Shown in pieces: positions 35,666 through 47,879 of a stretch of 64,000 bases of DNA; position 1 is the stretch's first letter, and every line of letters begins with the position of its first letter. Source of the stretch: Limnanthes douglasii subsp. nivea (Eukaryota > Streptophyta > Magnoliopsida > Brassicales > Limnanthaceae); NCBI GenBank assembly GCA_036936605.1, contig JAUPFV010000002.1, positions 250,997,305-251,061,304 on the forward strand, given 5' to 3'. Made by a program: the position numbers and the translations under genes. The notes beneath the pieces were generated by a model. The model was not told the DNA's origin. It did not search any database and worked only from the letters and a program-made list of their open reading frames with translations.

Positions 35666-36173
35666 GGAGTCCAGTTGCTATTTTTGCCTCTTTTCTTGAT
35701 CTTTCCAAATGGGATAAGTTTAGCCAACCTTCTTTCACCAAAGTGTTTCTAGCTATGAACATATAATATACCCAGACATAATTTTAAAGTTTACCAAACC
35801 TTCTCTCTCTGAGAAATTTTTCTATTATCAGAGAGATAAAACAGTAAAACTCGTTTATATAGAGATGAGAGATGTGATAGTTTCATCTAGAGGAGATAAA
35901 TCGGTCAAAATAATGATTAGGGGCTAGGAAGCATGAGGACTACACCCTAAGTCACTTTTTAGCCAGTAGGTACAGGAAGCTATGAGAAAAAATGGCTGAA
36001 AGGTCGAACCAAAACGTGACACGTGTCATACTTAAAAAAATTGAATTTTGAAATTCCTAATTGTAAATTAATCTCTTTGAATCCGATTAAGATTCAGTTG
36101 GGATACAACATTAGGTACATACTAAGTTTTTTTTTTCGAATTAGCTCTTCCAAAGTATCTTTGCAAGACTAAA

Positions 36174-36184
36174 AGGGGCTACTG
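36174..36184 (+). other. Polypurine tract of element H
   Basis: AAAAGGGGCTAC borders the 3' LTR start at 36185. The same tract (AAAGGGGATAC) borders the 3' LTR of C. It primes plus-strand DNA synthesis. Confidence 0.75.
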
Positions 36185-36540
36185 ATGAGGTTAGAATTCT
36201 TTGACACTGGTAGACTATATAAATCTGCAGGGCAGTTCAGACATATCCAATATCATGCCCCACCGAGCAATATAACCAAGTGGATAGTGACTCAGCAGCT
36301 TGCTAGTCATTTCCTGTCTTGGGCTTATAGGTTTTTAAACTTAACCTAAGCCCATAATCTGACCCGGAAGACCCACAAATCACTAAACAAATATAAATAC
36401 CCCAACTATTTTCAAATATGAGGGTGATACAACTTTATTGTTAGTACACGCCTCTTTCGTCTCTCTACATTTCACTCTAAGTATTAAATTCCTAAAAATC
36501 TTTCCCAAAATATCCTTCAATCAGAAATTATCCACACCAA
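36185..36540 (+). repeat. 3' LTR of element H
   Basis: Starts TGATGAGGTTAGAATTC and ends TCCACACCAA, followed by the target duplication AATAC (36541-36545). Confidence 0.9.
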
Positions 36541-36548
36541 AATACGAT

Positions 36549-36945
36549 TGCAAATATTACGTGTAGTTTGACAATCCAAATATTTCTTAGAGGGATTATT
36601 TTTCTAAGCTATATTTCGAGGAGATTGTTTAGAGAGAGAAACACGGAAATCTAGAGAGAAAAATTGACAAAATTAATAATAAACTAATAATTGTTCACCA
36701 TTTCTCAAAAGAAGGTATTGCTTTCTATAGTACAAGAGGTGGACCCAAAAATCACATGATTAGCCCACGTATGGTCACTTCACCCCACTATTTTACCAGT
36801 CTCAACCATAATAATTATTTATTACACAAGGTACCCTCAATGTTACACATTTGTTGGGATTATTTTACAAGACTTTTATAAAGCCAAATTATCCCTCTTA
36901 TTTAACTAATTTGGCTATTATTCCAAATAATTATTCCCCTTATCA
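36549..36945 (-). repeat. 3' LTR of element D
   Basis: In minus-strand sense it starts TGATAAGGGGAATAATT at 36945, next to the polypurine tract GGGGGCTAC, and ends ATATTTGCA at 36549. Element E's LTR starts TGATAAGGGAG and ends GTGTTGCA, which supports both borders. The expected target duplication would be ACGAT (36544-36548). The other end of D is lost, so this cannot be checked here. Confidence 0.7.
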
Positions 36946-37494
36946 GTAGCCCCCTAGTCTTTGAGAAGATATTCGAGGAAGGACTAAGCTGGAAAGTCTC
37001 CTTAAAGATGTTCGACCTGATCTTCCTTGTGTTTCTCATCGGATCAATGACATCGCCGATCAAGTTGCTAACTTCATAACTGCATATTGTTGCTTCAAAT
37101 TCATGTATCAAAACAACTTTTGACAAAACGACATGTACTTTACGCCAAGTCAACGTGTCAACCGCTTTTCGATGCAAACGTGCATGTCTCTCGGATTAAT
37201 TTGTGATTGATTAAGTGTGTCAGAAAACTCTTACACTTCCCAACACATGTGACTTCAAATCATATGTGAAATGACTACAAAAATCTTCATTTTTTCTAGG
37301 TATTCATCACCAAAGAAAAACCGTTCATCTACTTGGTCCCTCGTAACCTTTGGAAGCCCAAACTTTTACTTATAAATACTCATGTAGTTCATAATTTGGA
37401 GTTATTCACTTTCATAATTCCAGATAGCATAAAGACGTCTTATATAGAGATAAAGATAGTTGATACCTCTCTAAATGTTTTTTTCCATAGTTCA

Positions 37495-39832
37495 TGCCTG
37501 AAAAATTTACGGTCCTAGATTGGTTTTCCATAGGCAAAAAAGGCAAAGAGAGAAGAGCAGCTGGTTTAGATAAGGAGCCCAAACCATTGCAGATTATTAA
37601 AAGCAAATACTAGGTTCTGTGGTCTTCAGCCAAGAAGCAATATGAGGCTGCAGGTGCTGCAAACACTAGTAACCCATCCATATCTACTACCACTCAGCCC
37701 TCCGGTCAAACTTGTCTTATAAATGACAAAGGTGACATTGGCCCTCCAAAGATATTAGTTCCAATATCAACGTATATTCTGATTAGGGATAAACAAAAGA
37801 GGGTCAAGAAAACAAAGGGTAGCGGTTCGAAAAGGATATAGTCCCTCATATATATAATTAGAGGTATATAAAAATTAAAAATACATTTACTATTTCCACT
37901 CTTTAAAACACTTCTCAAATTACCCGTCAAAACACTCTTTAGAAAACTTCACAAACAGCCCATCCGCCGATAGTTGTGGGAAATGTTGCGCCTATAATAG
38001 TGTCCATGGGAGTGCAACCCCTCGAACCAATTAAAGATATGAGACCAAGAGACTTGTAAGCCCAAAGAAAATAAGAATGAGACTACTGTCGAAGGTAATC
38101 AACACAAAAACAATTATCCCTTCATCTTCTCAGGTTGGAACTTCCGTGTAAACTGAGGCGCCAGCCCCCCAAGACAAAGTTAATGTGGACTCTCTTGTAC
38201 ATAGAAAAAAATCCAAATCGAATAAGAAGAAGAAAAAGAAGAAAGATAACATTGAATTTCCCTCGAACATCGAGGCTATCATGAGAAAAAAAATTGCGAG
38301 AAGTTGAGAGCAAATATCTGTTGTCTTTGTAAAAAGATAAGTATATGTACTACCAATCCCTCAAGGAAGAAAAACTTTGAGACCCATGAGGGATCTCTTG
38401 CTTCATAATAATCCAATTTCCCGAAGCTGGAGAGACTCCTCTATCTATTCGAGATAATGAGTTGATCGTCTACCTGGAGATTTTGAACTAGGGTCTTCGG
38501 TTCCCTCTAGATCTCGCTTTGGTGAGATATTTCGAACTAATAAACCTATGTCCCACTCAAGCAGGTCCAAACATATGTTTTACTCTGATGGCTTGCATAA
38601 TGGCGGTCATGATATTCGGGATCATATCTTTTATTGAGCAATTCATCGTATTAACTGGCATTGCCAAGAATCCCCACTTCCATTTTTATTATTTGACACC
38701 GAGGAATAAATTCAAGATAGTGGATGATCTCCTCAAAGCCGATAAAAAAATGGAAACAAGATTTTTCTTTATCTTCGGGTCATGGGAGATGAGATTCGAT
38801 GAGTCCACTGAGAGACCACTCAGAGGTATATCCTTACTCAACTTATTTTCAAAAATTTTATTTGATTTACTCTAAAAAAAATTGTTAGGGTAAGGGATGA
38901 AAGTGGTGTCCAAGACGTTCGAAGAGCATTTAGATGAGGCATGTCGGATATTTGCTCGACTAAGTAGTTGGGTCAGTACTTCATGGTCCAATCAATTCTA
39001 CCAATATTTAATCCCAACAAATCTTGATAAAATCCATATTAGAAGGGTTGACTTGACGAAAACTGTGATGTTAGAGAAACTCATGATGTCTGCCATGAAA
39101 GCCAACATACTAAACAAAAGGAGGCCACAGATGCACTTGTTTACTTACTTGCAAGAGCTAGGGCTCCGAGCAACCAGATCCTTAAAAGATGTTGTTAAAT
39201 GATGATAAAATGTCGAGGCTAGCCCTCCAAGTCCATGCACTAGTTCATCCCGTGACATTTATTGAAATGAAGGCCAAAATATTGAATGTTCGAAAAATAT
39301 TCTATAAAGACGAAGCTTTCAGGAGGAGATCCGAGATGAAAAAGTTGGAAGATGACGTCACCTATCTTAGAGAGCTTGATGTCAAGCATCTTAAACAACT
39401 CAAAATGGTGGAGGATTGGTTAAATTTTGACTATGATACATTTGATGATGAGCGAGAGCGTTTTGTTGGGGTGGATATTCAGAAAAATACGCTCATCGAG
39501 ACATTCTCCAAAGGATATCATAAAACCAAAAATTACTTTAAACGGGCTTATGCTGAGAAGAAAGCTCTTAGAGACCAAGTTGAAACGTATAAGGATGTCG
39601 CCCTCGAAAATACACTATTGATTGTGTTTTTAAATTAGAGGATAGATATGATAAAATTAAATACGTTATAATGGTGGGTTTTCATGAACGTTTCCTAGAC
39701 TTAAAGTTAGGAAACTTTTGGGAACTCGTGTCTGATAAGTATCACTCATAAAGCATTTCTTTGGAAGATGAAGAATCACCTAAAAATTTCGATGAGTTCG
39801 AAAGTTCTTCGTCTGCCTCGTCGATGAGGTAA
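37495..39832 (+). pseudogene. Element D antisense ORF (aORF)
   Basis: Opposite to D's pol. Starts MPEKFTVLDWFSIGKKGKE at 37495, which resembles the VDWASIGDRAEE start region of E. A Lys-rich linker follows, then the conserved domain at 38519-38830 (FELINLCPTQAGPN, TLMACIMAV, IEQFIVLTGIAKNPH, FIFGSWEM; PF04195-like), then a helical part (38897-39638) with a predicted coiled coil (EMKKLEDDVTYLREL, HLKQLKMVEDWLNF). The tail holds FHERFLDLKLGNFWELV and an acidic Ser-rich end. Broken by stops near 38160, 38300-38460, 38875 and 39637, and frameshifts. Confidence 0.7.
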
Positions 39833-40023
39833 GGAATACTTAGATAATGTTTTGTTTATCTATTGTATTTTTTATAACCTTATTGTGCCTTGTGTATTTT
39901 TTTACGAAGTCCTCGCATAGGGGTATTTTGTACTCCTCATGTTTTATCAGTAGAAATTTTCTTTTGGTGATAATTTAACCTTCACTAATTTTTGAATATG
40001 AGATAGGAAATAAATGAATTTTA

Positions 40024-40268
40024 TTGACCAACTTTTATTGGAAGACCCTTCCGGTCCAAAAATAAATGATTATTGACCAACGTTTGTTGGAAGACTCTTT
40101 TGGTACAAAAGTAAATAATAATTGATCAACATTCGTTGGAAGACCTTTCCAATCCAAAAATAAATGATCGTTGACCACCATTCATTGGAAGACCCTTTTG
40201 GTTCAAAAATAAATGATTGTTAACCAACATTCATTAGAAGAACCTTCCGAATAAAAAAATAAATGACT
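40024..40268. repeat. Tandem repeat, 5 copies of 49 bp (element D)
   Basis: TTGACCAAC-like starts lie at 40024, 40073, 40122, 40171, 40220 and 40269, an exact 49-bp step. Units share AGACC(C/T)TT(T/C)(C/T) and (C/T)AAAAATAAATGAT. It lies between the aORF and the pol end, the position where E carries a different 90-bp repeat. Confidence 0.85.
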
Positions 40269-40409
40269 GTTGAAATTGTTTTGAAATTGCGAAGATATAT
40301 TATATATAAATTGGCTATAAAAGCACTTTGTTAAATCTTTGTTACGCCATCAAGATAAGAAAGCGTGTGACATTGATCTTTACACAAGTTTAAACATATA
40401 TACAAACTT

Positions 40410-41252
40410 TCACATGCATTCCATATACAAATTAAGGTGTTCAATGTTCCACGGGTGACGAAGATCCCTTCCATCTTTATCTTTGAGTCGATATGTTCAC
40501 GGTTTCATCTTTTCAATTACCATGTACGAGCCTTCTCAGCTAGGTCCCAGTTTACCAAGTTATTTTCCATTTTATATAAAAAACACTTTTCTTAGTACGT
40601 TGTCATCTATCTTAAATTCTTACTATCTAACTTTAAATGTGTATATCCTTCTCATCAAATTTTGGTAATGCAAATAATTTAATTGCGCTCGCCTTCTTAT
40701 TTCTTCAATTAAATCTAACTCAACATGCATTCCCTCATTGTTACCCTCTTTGGAATATTCACTAAATTGATATGATAGAAAAGCTGCTTCAGATGGAACT
40801 ACAATATCCATCACATAAAGTAGCACAAATGGGGATTCTTGAGTTGTTATTCGAGGGGTGGTTCGATATGTTCATAAGAATTCTTGTAAGTAATTTGGCC
40901 ATTTTACAGCCTTTCCTTACAAATTATTTTTGAGCCCATCAAGAATAGTCTGATTGGTCATTTTGACTTTGTCATTTTCTTTCAGATGAAAAGGTGTTAA
41001 AAAGCATGGTTGTATTCCTCTAGAAGAATAAATAGCCCTCATGTCTTTATTGTCGAACTGTGGCCCAGTGTCCATTGTTATTATCCTCGGAACACTAAAG
41101 CGACAACAAATATTGGAAACAATAAATTTGATCACATATTTAGCTTTTGTTCCCGTCAGTGGTTTAGCTTATATCCACTTAGAAAAATAGCCATCTGCAA
41201 CTATTATTGTTTGTCTTGCTCGAGATGTTATTGGTAAAGTTCCGACTAGGTC
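40410..41252 (-). pseudogene. Element D integrase core and C-terminus
   Basis: The minus strand reads IVSNICCRFSVPRIITMDTGPQFDNKD (second catalytic Asp kept), then KVKMTNQTILDGLKNNL. The third acid of the catalytic triad (usually VEVTN) is Lys, so this enzyme was dead even before C inserted. It ends WNIEHLNLYME and stops at 40410. Several frameshifts are present. Confidence 0.85.
41248..41252. repeat. Target site duplication of element C, left copy
   Basis: AGGTC, repeated at 49979-49983 directly after the other LTR. Confidence 0.9.
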
Positions 41253-41609
41253 TAGTGTGGTTAATTTCTGTCTGAGGGTAATTTTGTAAAGTGTTTTGGG
41301 GAATTTAATGTTTAAGGTAGAGAGTAGTGAGATACTTAAGTTGTGTGCTAGCAGTAAATTTGGATTACCCTCATTAATGAAAATGGTTGGGGTATTTATA
41401 CTTAATTAATGACCCATGGGCCTATCGGGTCAGATTGTGGAGTCTAGTCAAGTTTAAAAACCCATTAGCCCAAGATATGAGGTGACCAGCACCTAGCTTA
41501 GTCACACTCCATTACATTTAACCTGTTCGGTTTTTTATAACAGTGGTTATGTCCGAACATCCCTCTGGATAAGAATAAAATACAGTGTCTAAAATATCCA
41601 AACTCATCA
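41253..41609 (-). repeat. 3' LTR of element C
   Basis: In minus-strand sense it starts TGATGAGTTTGGATATTTT at 41609 and ends CCACACTA at 41253, where the partner has CCACATCA. It carries TATAAATACC (41391-41400). 357 bp, the same length as the other copy. Confidence 0.95.
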
Positions 41610-41620
41610 GTATCCCCTTT
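41610..41620 (-). other. Polypurine tract of element C
   Basis: The minus strand reads AAAGGGGATAC directly before the LTR start TGATGAG. Confidence 0.75.
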
Positions 41621-42071
41621 AAGCCTTGCAAAGAAGCTTTGGAAGAGCTAACCTTTGAGAATCAAAATCAATTCTTTCCGATCTGTTTCTATATCCGAAT
41701 TGCAGACTTTAAATTCTTTTGTTAAGAATCTCAAGAGTTACTCTGTTCAAAATTTGGTAGGACTAATTTTACCGTTTAGAATTTCAAGAGTATTTTTTTC
41801 AACGTGAGACACGTGTCAGGCTCTGGTTTGACCTCTCAACCGTTAATCTTTTAGATTATCATACCTACTAGACTAGAAAGTTACCTAGGTTTTAACTCCC
41901 ATACTTTGTAGACTTTAATCATTGCTTAGATTGTTTTACCTTCTCCTAGGTAACTCCCACTTTTCACTGTTATATATAAATCGCATTCATTGTTTCATTG
42001 TCTAAAAAAATTACAAGCATTTCTAGTGAGAGAAAGCGCAATACATTTTCAAATTTGTGTTCGAGTCATTT

Positions 42072-44228
42072 ATGCTCACAGCTAGAAATTCTCTAGTAAA
42101 AGGAGGTTGGTTGAACTTGTCTGAGTTAGAGAGAGCGAGAAAAGTTGCAAGAGACGAACGAATTGTTGTTGGCGTTCCTGTTTCACCTGGTGAAGGAATA
42201 ATCAATCACAAGCGAATACAAACTAGGGTTCATCGTCCTCGAAAACACCTAAGGTTAGAAAACTACCCTTTGTTTCAAAGTTTTCTCCTCTTCAATCAGG
42301 GTCCTCTATCCAAGAGTCTCAAAACCCTCTCCCTACAGAGAAAGCCGTCTCTAGCGTTAGAAAACCCTCACCCTTTATTGCAATGGGTTCAGAAACTGAG
42401 AAATCCCCTGAGAAACATACCCCACGTCGAATCACTCGTCAATCTAAATCTAAATCTACCCATACCTCTTTGAACATACCAGTTCGGAGATAATAAAACC
42501 TTTGCCAGAAATAAAATTATCCAAACAGCAGCCCCTGATAGAGGCCAACCCATCCTAGCAGCCTTCCGAACAGCCTTCCATTGTAATGGAAGAAAATATG
42601 GAGGATAGTTTGGATGACACCCCTTTTGAGGTATCTGGACAAACGGATGTCACAATTGCAGATAAAAGAGGCAAGACCAAAATGGGTGTGACTCATTCGG
42701 ACGCACTTCTGGAGTGCCTAGAAGGGAAAGTAAGGCCAAATTTCAAGAAGGTAAGTGTGAAATACATGTTATCTCTTCAGAATATAGCCTACGTATACAC
42801 CCATACCGCTGAATTGGGTCGTATTCGTACAAAGTGGGGAATCCCTGAGTCTATCAAGCTCAGAATCCAGTCACCCCAGAGATTCTGATGGACTGGGAAC
42901 CCAACAAGCTAGTGGTCTACACAGAGGTGTTGAACTGGGGACTCCGGTTTCCTTTGGACTCGGAAATAGTCAGATACTTCCACCTGACCAAACTATGTCC
43001 AAGTCAGTTGAGCCCAAATGCATGGTACACCCTGATGGCTGGTATTATGGCTTCCAGACTATCCAAGATTCCATTGCCAATGGAACAATTCGTTGTTATG
43101 GAAAATTTGTGCAAAAATCATCACATTCCCTTCTATCATTACAATATGGGGAATGATTACAATGTAGTAAATGATACTGAGGCTAATGATACTAAGATTT
43201 ACTTGCCTTCTAGGGCCAAACCCCCTAGTCACCTGAACAAGGTAAAGAACAAAAGGAAGAAAAAGTCCACAACAGACCCACTTCAAACAACTACCGAAGG
43301 AACTGGATGATTTGGAAAAGAATGATTTCGTGGGGCCTTACCGTCCTCCCAACTCATCTAACATTGTAACCCATAATGGTGAAACTTATGAGATATCAAG
43401 TAAGCAAGATACCTTGAATCTTGCCCTATTGGGTTGCATCCGTCCAATGGTTGATCTGGAGAGACAAGTGAGGGATCAAACTGCCCTTGTAAACTCCCTG
43501 ACTATAGAAAACAGAGTTTGACAAACGATCTTTCTACCGCTCAGCAAAGCATAGAGTCATTGAAGAAGGAGAAAGATGATTTAGCTGCCAAACTGCTCAA
43601 GTTAAAAGAGGCCAACAAACATCTTCAAACCACGTAATCCGACCTGGAGAATTCTTCCTTTAAAGAGATCACAACTTTGAAGGAGAAACTAAAAGCTAAG
43701 GACACAACTATCCAGACTTTATCCGATGACAAAGTCAAGTTGGAGAAAACTGTCCAAGAGAATGCTTCCTTAGTAAGAAAACAAGCTCAAGAAATAGCTG
43801 CAGAGATACAGAAGTATGCTAGTTGAATAGTGGATTCCCTAGAGAAGAGGGATGATGGAATTAAATCCGATATGGTCTTACAGTTCTATGAGACCTTTCC
43901 TAAAAGGACTTTTGGTCCTTTGTGGAAATTTGTGGATTACGATGACCTTCCTCTGCATACGATGGCTGATGGTGACAACCGTAAGTATTTCAGTGGGGAA
44001 GATTCTGAAGACGATGAAGAAGTTGGTGAGAGTTCAAGTGCTGAACTCAAAAGTCCAAAAAAGATGTTGGTGAAGAAAAAACCAAAGGGAAAAATCCCTA
44101 AGGTTGTCGTGTATTTTTTGTTTGAAAAACCAAAGTCCTTAGTGTTGCATTATTCGTTTAATCTCTGTTCTGTAAAACTCAAAGTCCTTGAATGGTCAAG
44201 GCATCTTGTGAGTCATAGATTGGTTTAA
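42072..44228 (+). pseudogene. Element C antisense ORF (aORF)
   Basis: Starts at the ATG at 42072 (MLTARNSLVKGG). The basic N-terminal part shares QTRVHRPRK-type and IQESQ(N/K)PL words with H. The conserved domain spans 42586-43250: LEGKVRPNFKKVSVKYML, YVYTHTAELGRIRTKWGIPE, VVYTEVLNWGLRFPLDSEI, YTLMAGIMASRLSK (PF04195-like). A Glu/Lys/Leu-rich coiled coil (43440-43820) follows, then a tail with FYETFPKRTFGPLWKFV and an acidic Ser-rich end (44010-44060). Frames change at about 42240, 42888, 43310 and 43521, and a stop lies near 43826. It converges on pol, whose end lies about 380 bp away. Confidence 0.78.
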
Positions 44229-44510
44229 GTCCGAGCAGATTTTAATATCATATTTTCCTTTGTTTAAATTTTGTTTAACTTTTTATGGCCAATGTTTAGA
44301 TAGTCTTCCATATTTCAAAAGTGTTAAACAATAGTATCAAACATCCACAACAACATGTGTTTAATAAATGTGATCAAGTGTTCAATATATCCAATCAACT
44401 CAAAGATATTTGAGAGTCGGGGTGTTTAATAAGTATTTAATATCCGACCTAAAACAAAATTGCACTGGACTTTTGAAGAAGCTATAAGATATTATTAAAA
44501 AACCCGGGAC

Positions 44511-44560
44511 ACCTCATTAAAACCTCCCCGTGCCACCAGGGTAGGAAAGAGTATGCCCCA
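44511..44560 (+). other. Conserved convergent block (C copy)
   Basis: CCTCATTAAAACCTCCCC, then GTGCCACCAGGGTAGG, then AAAGAGTATGCCCC. It lies downstream of both the aORF and pol ends. Compare 32591-32640 and 58509-58558. Confidence 0.7.
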
Positions 44561-44606
44561 TAATATTTACATTGATACTCAAAAAGTAAATATATACATA
44601 AGAGTT

Positions 44607-45800
44607 TTATTCTACGTATAACCTGAGATATTAAACGCTCCATGGTGTTTTAGTGCTCTCCCTTCCTTTTCTTGGAGCCTGTATGTACCTGGTTACTTTC
44701 CCATATATCACATAAGGGCCTTCCCAGTTGGGAGCCAGCTTACCGAACTACTTTTCCTTGGTGTGTAAAAATACTATTCCTAAGCCTTTGTCCCCTAACT
44801 GAAAATCTCTTCTTTTAACTTTGGAGGCAAATTTGCTCCTTATCAAACCTTGGTAATGCGCTGTTCTCAAATGCGCTTTAACTCTTCTTTCTTCAATCAA
44901 ATCTAACTAATTCCTGACTACTATATCATTAGCCTGTTCGGAATAGTTTTGCATTCTATAAGATGGTAAAGTATCTTCTATGGGAGTAATTGCATTCATC
45001 CCAAACATCAAAGCAAAAGGAGATTCTTGTGTAGCAGCCCGAGTTGTAGTTCGGTAGGCCCACAATACTTTTTGTAAATAACTTGGCCACTATCTTGCAG
45101 GTCCCTCCAAATGTTTCTTTAGTCCGGACAAGATTGTCCGATTTACAACTTCAACTAGCCCATTTGCTTGATGGTGGAAATGAGAAGAAAAACAATGTTG
45201 AATTCCCCCCTGGAGGTGCAGAACGTTTCCATGTCTTTATTATCAAACTATGGCCCATTATCTGTAGTAATCTTTTGGGGAACCCTAAATCTGCAACATA
45301 TGTTAGATAAAATAAATTTAATGATTGCCTTCAAAGTGGTTCCAGCCAAAGGAGCTGTCTTTATCCACTTAAAGAAATAGTCAATAGCAACTATGATTGT
45401 TTTACATCCACCGTATGCCATGTGAAGAGGCCCAACTAGATCCATCGCCCATCTGTCAAAGGGTATCGGTTCAGATATGGATTGCCTAGGAACTGCTAGC
45501 ACATGAAATTCATTTCCATATCTTTAACAAGGATTACATTTTTTTACTATTTTTTAGTATCTGCCATTATGGTTGGCCAGTAGTAACCTGCTAATATAAT
45601 TCTCATGGTTAGGGCCCTATAGCCACAGTGTGCAGAACCTTCTCCATCATGTAGTTTAGATAACACAACTTAGGATTCTTCAAATCTTAAGCAACGCAAG
45701 AGAGGTCTGCTGAAATATTTCTTGTAAATAACTTCCCTTAATATCAAGAAACCACGATCCTTATACTTGACTTTCTTAGCCATGGCTTTATCCGGAGTCA
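44607..45800 (-). pseudogene. Element C integrase
   Basis: On the minus strand the core has PFDRWAMDLVGPLHMAYGG, TTDNGP and NGLVEVVN, so the catalytic triad remains. The C-terminal domain ends YLRLYVE and stops at 44607. Many small frameshifts are present, for example at 45248 and around 45160. Confidence 0.85.
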
Positions 45801-45879
45801 ATATCTCATCGGAGATAAACTAGAGAAGATCATATCTTCAGTCTTTAGGTTGAATAACAAGTATACTCATACTTTATTC

Positions 45880-47870
45880 GCTTTTTTTTCTTGGCCTGTT
45901 TGTATAGATGGATATTCTTGCACAAGAATCCATAGTAAGATTCAGAATAGGCTATAGTCGCCAAAGAGTCTGCCATAGTATTCTCCGATCTAGGGATATA
46001 TTCATAGAAAGTTTTTTTTGAATTTTGTAGTAACTTCTTTCAACATGAGAAAGTATTTAATCAATTATTCCTTCTTTGCTTCAAATTGTCCTTGAGCATG
46101 GTGAATCGGAAATTGAGAATCATTCATTAATCAGACTCTCTTTGCCCCACATATGAGACCCAGCTTAAGACCAACTATTCTTGTCTCGTATTCAGATTCA
46201 TTGTTAGAAGTTCTGAAGCCAAAACATATGGCTTGTTACATATTGTCACTGTAGGTAGAAGTTAAACAAATACTAGCCCCAAAACCCATAGTACTTTATC
46301 CACCATCTGATCGAACTACCCATTCTTTCTTTGACTGGTTTTCTAGCATCTGCCCAGAGGATCTATCAACATGAAATTCTACCAAGAAATGAGCCACTGA
46401 CTGGGCTTTAATCGATGTTCAGGGTGCAAGTTCAATATCATAATCACCCAAGTATACTGATCACTTGGTCATCCTACGTGACACATTAGATTTCTGAAGA
46501 ACACTTTTCAAGGGAAAAGATGTTCGAACAACAATGGAATGACCTTGGAATTATGGTCTCATCTTTCTTGCTGCAATTACTAAGGCCAATGCCAATTTTT
46601 CCAACTTCAAATATCTTCTTTCAGCATCCAACAGACTTTTGCTGATGTAATACACCGGACGAGGGTAATTCTCCACTTCTCTTACTAGCACACTACTTAT
46701 TTCATACTTTAATACATCTAGATATACCTAAAGTTTCCCCCCGGATAGGTTTGAAGAGAGTTTTAGGTGAAGACAAATGCTTCTTGATTTCAATAAAAGC
46801 CTGATCACACTGCGGAGACCAATTAAAGTCTTTGGCATTCCTCAACACTTAGAAGAATGGAGCGCACTTGTCTAATTATCTTGAAATAAACCTGTTCAAC
46901 GCAGCCAATTGTCCTGTTAGTATTTGAACGTATTTGATATTCCGAGGAGGATATATATCTAGCAAGGCATTAAGTTGATCCGGATCAGGCTGGATTTCTT
47001 TTTCACTTATTATGTAGCCCAAGAACTTTCCAGATCGGACCCCAAATACACATTTTTTAGGTTCAATTTTAAATTCACAGCCTCTAAGTTAGAGAATGTT
47101 TCTTGAAGGTCAAATATATGTGCATATTCCTCCAAGATTTTAGCCATCATATCATCTATGTAAACTTCTATGTTGCTGCCAATCTGATTTGTAAAGGCTC
47201 TATTTACTAATCTTTGGTAAGTAGCCCCGACATTTTTCAATCCGAACAACATCAACTTATAACAATAAATACCTCTATCTGTGATGAAAGTAGTATGGTT
47301 TTGATCCTTCGGATCAACTTGTATCTGGTTTTACCCTGAAAAAGCATCCATGAAAGACAATAGCTTGTTTCCAGAGGTAGAATCCACCAACTGATCTATC
47401 TGAGGAACATGATCAAGATCTTTGGGGCATGCCTTATTAAGATCAGTGAAATCAATGTACATGCGCCACTTGCCATTCTTTTTCTTGACCAGAGCAGGGT
47501 TTGCAGTCCACAAAGGGTATTCAGATTCTTTAATATGGCCCATCTTGGTTAAACGATCAACTTCCTGAACAATCACATCTGCTTTTTCCTTAGAGAAAAA
47601 TTTCCTCCTCTTTACAACTGGTGCAATATCAGTTCGGTTTGACAACTTATGGGAAATAATATCACCTAGAACTCGAGTGACATCACTATTACACCATGCG
47701 AAAACATGTTGATTATTCATCAAAAAGGACAACAACCGGTGTTTCAAATCCAGTGCTATCTTGGAAATAATTTTAACGTTCTTTCCCTCTGCGAGGGAGT
47801 GGGTTTCAACCTCTTTAATAGGTAACATGACACTGGGAGCCTCCCTATGATCATCAATTTCATTTTTCAT
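45880..47870 (-). pseudogene. Element C RT and two RNase H domains
   Basis: The linker and RT N-terminal half form one 179-codon frame (47331-47870; VIVQEVDRLTKMGHIKES, KKNGKWRMYIDFTDLNKACPK). The catalytic part with GATYQRLVNRAF and YIDDMM is at 47010-47255. The first RNase H lies at about 46640-46960. The second lies at about 45960-46340, with SNNESEYETR and NDSQFPIHHAQG-like words in broken frames. Confidence 0.85.
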
Positions 47871-47879
47871 CAGTAGAAT

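Larger units (their letters stand above)
26497..36540 (+). mobile_element. Complete Tat-lineage Ty3/Gypsy retrotransposon H
   Basis: This 10-kb element has both LTRs, a tRNA-Arg primer site, gag, protease, RT, two RNase H domains, integrase, a convergent antisense ORF on the minus strand, a polypurine tract and a 5-bp target duplication (AATAC). It lies inside the Copia integrase G. The LTRs differ at roughly 45-50 of about 356 positions by eye (about 13%), so it is an old insertion. Every coding region has stops or frameshifts. Confidence 0.93.
36549..41252 (-). mobile_element. Tat-lineage element D, 3' part (left of element C)
   Basis: In minus-strand sense from right to left: integrase core and C-terminus (40410-41252), a tandem repeat (40024-40268), the antisense ORF on plus (37495-39832), a polypurine tract and the 3' LTR. 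The integrase continues at 49979-50165 on the far side of element C. It belongs to the TGATAAGG LTR group together with E. Confidence 0.85.

Noticed and set aside
36549..36600. Continuation of the Copia integrase to the right of element H
   Set aside because: Only about 8 bases fit; beyond that the sequence behaves as the outer end of D's LTR.
40024..40268. Possible CRISPR-like array
   Set aside because: Repeats are head-to-tail without spacers, in plant DNA, at the known variable site of a Tat element.
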